From Deltaproteobacteria bacterium (GTDB taxonomy: Bacteria > Desulfobacterota > Desulfuromonadia > Geobacterales > DSM-12255), in assembly GCA_017861215.1 (NCBI GenBank), contig JAGFXN010000071.1, forward strand, positions 1 through 7,792: DNA of 7,792 nt. Direction: 5' to 3'. A model generated the notes under the pieces. The model worked only from the letters and a program-made list of their open reading frames with translations. It made no database searches and had not been told where the DNA came from. The position numbers and the translations under genes were made by a program. The first letter of the stretch is position 1. Each line of letters begins with the position of its first letter. Below are positions 5,663-7,792 of this stretch, one piece after another.

Positions 5663-6937
5663 ATGCCGATTACAGTTTTTGATGCGCTGCGGGGCAATAT
5701 CAGCTCTTTTCTGGGAGGCGCCACGGTTGAGCTCTTCCTTGATGAAGGCGGCACCACGTCTGCGGACTCCGGAATCCATGAACGGCTGATTATAGAAGGC
5801 AGCCCGTATGTTTTTACGGCCGATCGCCCCTGTCTCCCCTTCACCCAGGCTGAAAAAAAGTTCTGCCGAGAGCTGCTGACGGCTTTTGCCGGCCTTTACA
5901 GCGGCTTCAATCTGGAGGGGTACGCAGCCCATTTCCGCACGGCACTGCTTGCTTCCATCATGGACATAACGGTGGCGCGCTCTCTGCGGGGCGACCACAG
6001 CAAGGGCTTCTGGCCGATCCAGCAGTTGATCCAGCTGCTCAAGCATCTTTCCTACCAGCGCTACGAAGGGACGCCGGCTACCACCGGCTTTATCGTTCAC
6101 CGTACCACCCAGCAGAACCTCAAGTCGCTCGCCCGCCAGCGCCAGCATACCCTCTTCCCGCTCCAGCCTCACCAGGCAGTGACCCCGGCATTTTTCGCCA
6201 ATCCGCTCACCTATCGCTATGTGGATGGTACCAACCTCTTTTTTCTCACCAATATCCAGATGCAGGTCACCGGGGTGGTGCGAATCGGCAGCAGTACGGT
6301 GAAAAACGATGTGGAGCGGCTCACCCAGCGGGAACTGTTTTCCGTTGTCAGCCGGGCCGGCAGCGGGGCCTTTGCCATTACCGTCAATGAAGCTTCGGAG
6401 ATAGAAGTGCTTACCAGCCCGGCCAAGCTGCTGGTACGCCGCAAGGGCGGCTGGGCCATCTTCGATCCGGACATCTTCCGCTCCTTCCTGGCCGACAGCA
6501 TCGATCCGACTTCGGCCGATGATCTGCTCTGGACGGCCTATGCCCTCTCCAAGAGCCGTCACGGCACGGTCATCCTGATCCATAACCGCGGTCCGAAGCA
6601 GCTCGCCAGCCTCAAGAAAGGGTCGGTGGGCGGGGACGACCCGGTCGGCCGCCTGCTGGTAAACGGGATAAAAGGGCAGACGATCACGGCCTTGAAGCAG
6701 GCAAGTACCCTGCTGCGCATCCTTTCCGCCGACGGCATCACCGTGATCAGCCGCAGCGGCAAGCTGATCGAGACCGGTTTCATCATCGATACCTCCCATG
6801 CCATGGAGGTGGTGACCGGTGGGGGGCGCACTACCGCTGCCAGCGCCGCATCCTTTTTCGGCAAGGTCATCAAGGTCTCCCAGGACGGACCGATCGAACT
6901 GTATGACAATGGTCGGCTGATCTACCGGTTCGGGTAG
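5663..6937 (+). CDS. Protein with C-terminal diadenylate-cyclase-like (DAC) domain, variant active site
   Basis: The 424-residue product has no signal peptide or membrane segment. Residues 1 to about 280 form an unrecognised N-terminal region, possibly a sensor. Residues about 285-424 follow the DAC (DisA_N) order: ALSKSRHGTVILIHN (294-308), a GLLxN-like stretch ending in LLRILSADGITVISRSGKL (350-368), GGGRTTAAS (386-394), then VIKVSQDGPIELYDNGRL (402-419). These align with B. subtilis DisA MDGAIILSDSG, GMRHRTAE and VIAISE. DAC enzymes join two ATP to c-di-AMP using a DGA motif and an RHR motif. Here Asp357-Gly358 is kept (DGI), but the RHR position reads GRT or RTT with no His, and the later SEE reads SQD. 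It may be a variant cyclase or an inactive nucleotide-binding domain. GGAG five bases upstream supports the ATG. The second half is richer in GC-ending codons than neighbouring genes. The DAC relation is by eye. Confidence 0.72.
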   Translation: MPITVFDALRGNISSFLGGATVELFLDEGGTTSADSGIHERLIIEGSPYVFTADRPCLPFTQAEKKFCRELLTAFAGLYSGFNLEGYAAHFRTALLASIMDITVARSLRGDHSKGFWPIQQLIQLLKHLSYQRYEGTPATTGFIVHRTTQQNLKSLARQRQHTLFPLQPHQAVTPAFFANPLTYRYVDGTNLFFLTNIQMQVTGVVRIGSSTVKNDVERLTQRELFSVVSRAGSGAFAITVNEASEIEVLTSPAKLLVRRKGGWAIFDPDIFRSFLADSIDPTSADDLLWTAYALSKSRHGTVILIHNRGPKQLASLKKGSVGGDDPVGRLLVNGIKGQTITALKQASTLLRILSADGITVISRSGKLIETGFIIDTSHAMEVVTGGGRTTAASAASFFGKVIKVSQDGPIELYDNGRLIYRFG

Positions 6938-6953
6938 CATCTTTATGTGAATG

Positions 6954-6982
6954 TTTACATGGAACGGCAAATATGCTAAAAG
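6954..6982 (+). promoter_or_regulatory. Candidate sigma-70 promoter for the outer-membrane protein gene
   Basis: TTTACA (6954-6959, five of six to consensus) is followed after 17 bases by TAAAAG (6977-6982, four of six), preceded by TGC as an extended -10. Transcription would start near 6989, about 35 bases before the ATG. The TTTACA lies within the palindrome ATGTTTACAT (6951-6960). No terminator for the preceding gene is visible, so readthrough is also possible. Confidence 0.38.
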
Positions 6983-7023
6983 ACGGCAGCATTTTATCAG
7001 AACATTTTTATAGGGGGGCAGGG

Positions 7024-7792
7024 ATGTCATCACAAATAAAAAAAGCTGTCAGAAGGATGGTTGTATTGCCACTGCTGTTACTTTCTCTCTCTGGGATGGC
7101 ACATGCCACTGAAGGTGGCGGAAGCGCATACCATAACGGCGCGGAGGATTTCATGGCCGGTGCCTTGCCGCCACCGGGAAATTATTACATTAATTATTTC
7201 AATTATTATACGACGGACAAATTCAAAGATGGCAAAGACAGAACCGTCGATGGCTTTGATGTGGATGTGGCTGCTAATGTCTCCCGCTTTATCCATGTCA
7301 CTGACAAAAAGTTCCTCGGTGCCAGCTGGGCAATGCATGCTTTTATTCCGCTGGTTTACATGGACGTCAAACTTGACCCGCCAATTGCTCCCTTTAAAAT
7401 GGAAGACAGCAGGGGGAGTCTGGGAGATATCATCGTCGACCCGTTTATTCTCGGCTGGCACGGCGCCAACTGGCATGCGGTTACCGGAGTCGACATCTAT
7501 CTGCCGACTGGCAATTATGATAAGCACAGGCAGGCAAATGTTGGCCGTAACTACTGGACGTTCGAGCCGATAGTCGCAGCAACCTTCCTCCCGGGGGCCG
7601 GATTCGACATCTCTGCCAAATTGATGTACGACTTCAATACCTCGAACGAAGATCCGGCAAATCCTCAGTATTCTAAATATAGGTCCGGCCAGGAATTCCA
7701 TGCCGATTTTGCGGTGGGCAAGAAGATGGGCGAATTTACTGGCGGATTTGCCGGGTACGGCTACCAGCAGATAACCAAGGATGAGGGAAATG
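7024..7792 (+). CDS. SphA-like outer-membrane protein (phenol MetA-pathway family), N-terminal part
   Basis: The frame opens at ATG 7024 and is still open at the right edge after 256 codons. AGGGGGG lies a few bases upstream. Residues 1-28 form a Sec signal peptide: basic KKAVRR, a leucine-rich core (VVLPLLLLSLSG) and an AHA cleavage site before TEGG. The mature part matches the SphA/Phenol_MetA_deg family: LPPPGNYYINYFNYY, GDIIVDPFILGWHG, VTGVDIYLPTGNYD, NVGRNYWTFEP and SGQEFHADFAVG. Alternating hydrophobic and aromatic strands with polar turns suggest a beta-barrel in the outer membrane. Members are often annotated as putative transporters and occur in aromatic-degradation clusters, but no such genes are seen here, so the substrate is unknown. 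The DAC-like gene ends 86 bp upstream; a separate promoter is likely. Confidence 0.87.
   Translation, partial: MSSQIKKAVRRMVVLPLLLLSLSGMAHATEGGGSAYHNGAEDFMAGALPPPGNYYINYFNYYTTDKFKDGKDRTVDGFDVDVAANVSRFIHVTDKKFLGASWAMHAFIPLVYMDVKLDPPIAPFKMEDSRGSLGDIIVDPFILGWHGANWHAVTGVDIYLPTGNYDKHRQANVGRNYWTFEPIVAATFLPGAGFDISAKLMYDFNTSNEDPANPQYSKYRSGQEFHADFAVGKKMGEFTGGFAGYGYQQITKDEGN

Noticed and set aside
6962..6976. GG ... GC pair upstream of the outer-membrane gene as sigma-54 promoter
   Set aside because: The spacing between GG and GC is twelve bases, not ten, so it does not fit -24/-12 geometry.
5585..7033. Open minus-strand frame of 482 codons opposite the DAC-like gene
   Set aside because: Its translation is low-complexity and matches no family I recognise, while the plus strand gives a DAC-like domain and a good ribosome binding site. 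Long antisense frames are common opposite GC-rich coding sequence.
7061..7573. Plus-strand frame of 170 codons inside the last gene
   Set aside because: It is the wrong frame of the SphA-like gene, which has signal peptide and family motifs in the frame opened at 7024.

Overview
The window comes from a Geobacter-like deltaproteobacterium (order Desulfuromonadales/Geobacterales). The evidence is the gene content: a dus gene followed by an NtrB/NtrC-type kinase and sigma-54 activator that resemble the Geobacter nitrogen master regulators GnfL/GnfM, a DUF362 iron-sulfur-type protein, and an SphA-like outer-membrane protein with signal peptide. The assignment rests on remembered family features, not on a database search. 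No mobile element, tRNA, rRNA or CRISPR array was seen.

Layout. (1) 1-572, minus: N-terminal 190 residues of a DUF362 protein that runs off the left edge, with its own promoter at 611-639. (2) 668-1444, plus: a protein that reads as two degenerate response-regulator receiver domains with no output domain. (3) 1612-5200, plus: tRNA-dihydrouridine synthase, PAS-histidine kinase (2 bp downstream, GTG start) and sigma-54 response regulator (90 bp downstream, after a 7-bp tandem repeat). This is the same order as nifR3-ntrB-ntrC in other proteobacteria. A hairpin overlaps the end of the regulator gene. (4) 5201-5662: a 462-bp, partly AT-rich gap. It holds a 29-codon minus-strand membrane-peptide gene with a strong ribosome binding site, inverted repeats, a candidate -24/-12 promoter and a possible leader RNA. 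(5) 5663-6937, plus: a 424-residue protein ending in a diadenylate-cyclase-like (DAC/DisA_N-type) domain in which the RHR motif is not intact. (6) 7024-7792, plus: the first 256 codons of an SphA/phenol-MetA-type outer-membrane protein, cut by the right edge.

How the genes may work together. The kinase and regulator form a complete phosphorelay (His146 to Asp54) feeding sigma-54 transcription, probably for nitrogen-related genes. The double pseudo-receiver upstream could be an adaptor for the same or another phosphorelay, but nothing in the sequence proves it. The DAC-like gene has its own long leader with signals that could place it under a sigma-54 activator. The most unusual items are the variant DAC domain, its upstream region, and the unannotatable-by-length 29-aa membrane peptide.
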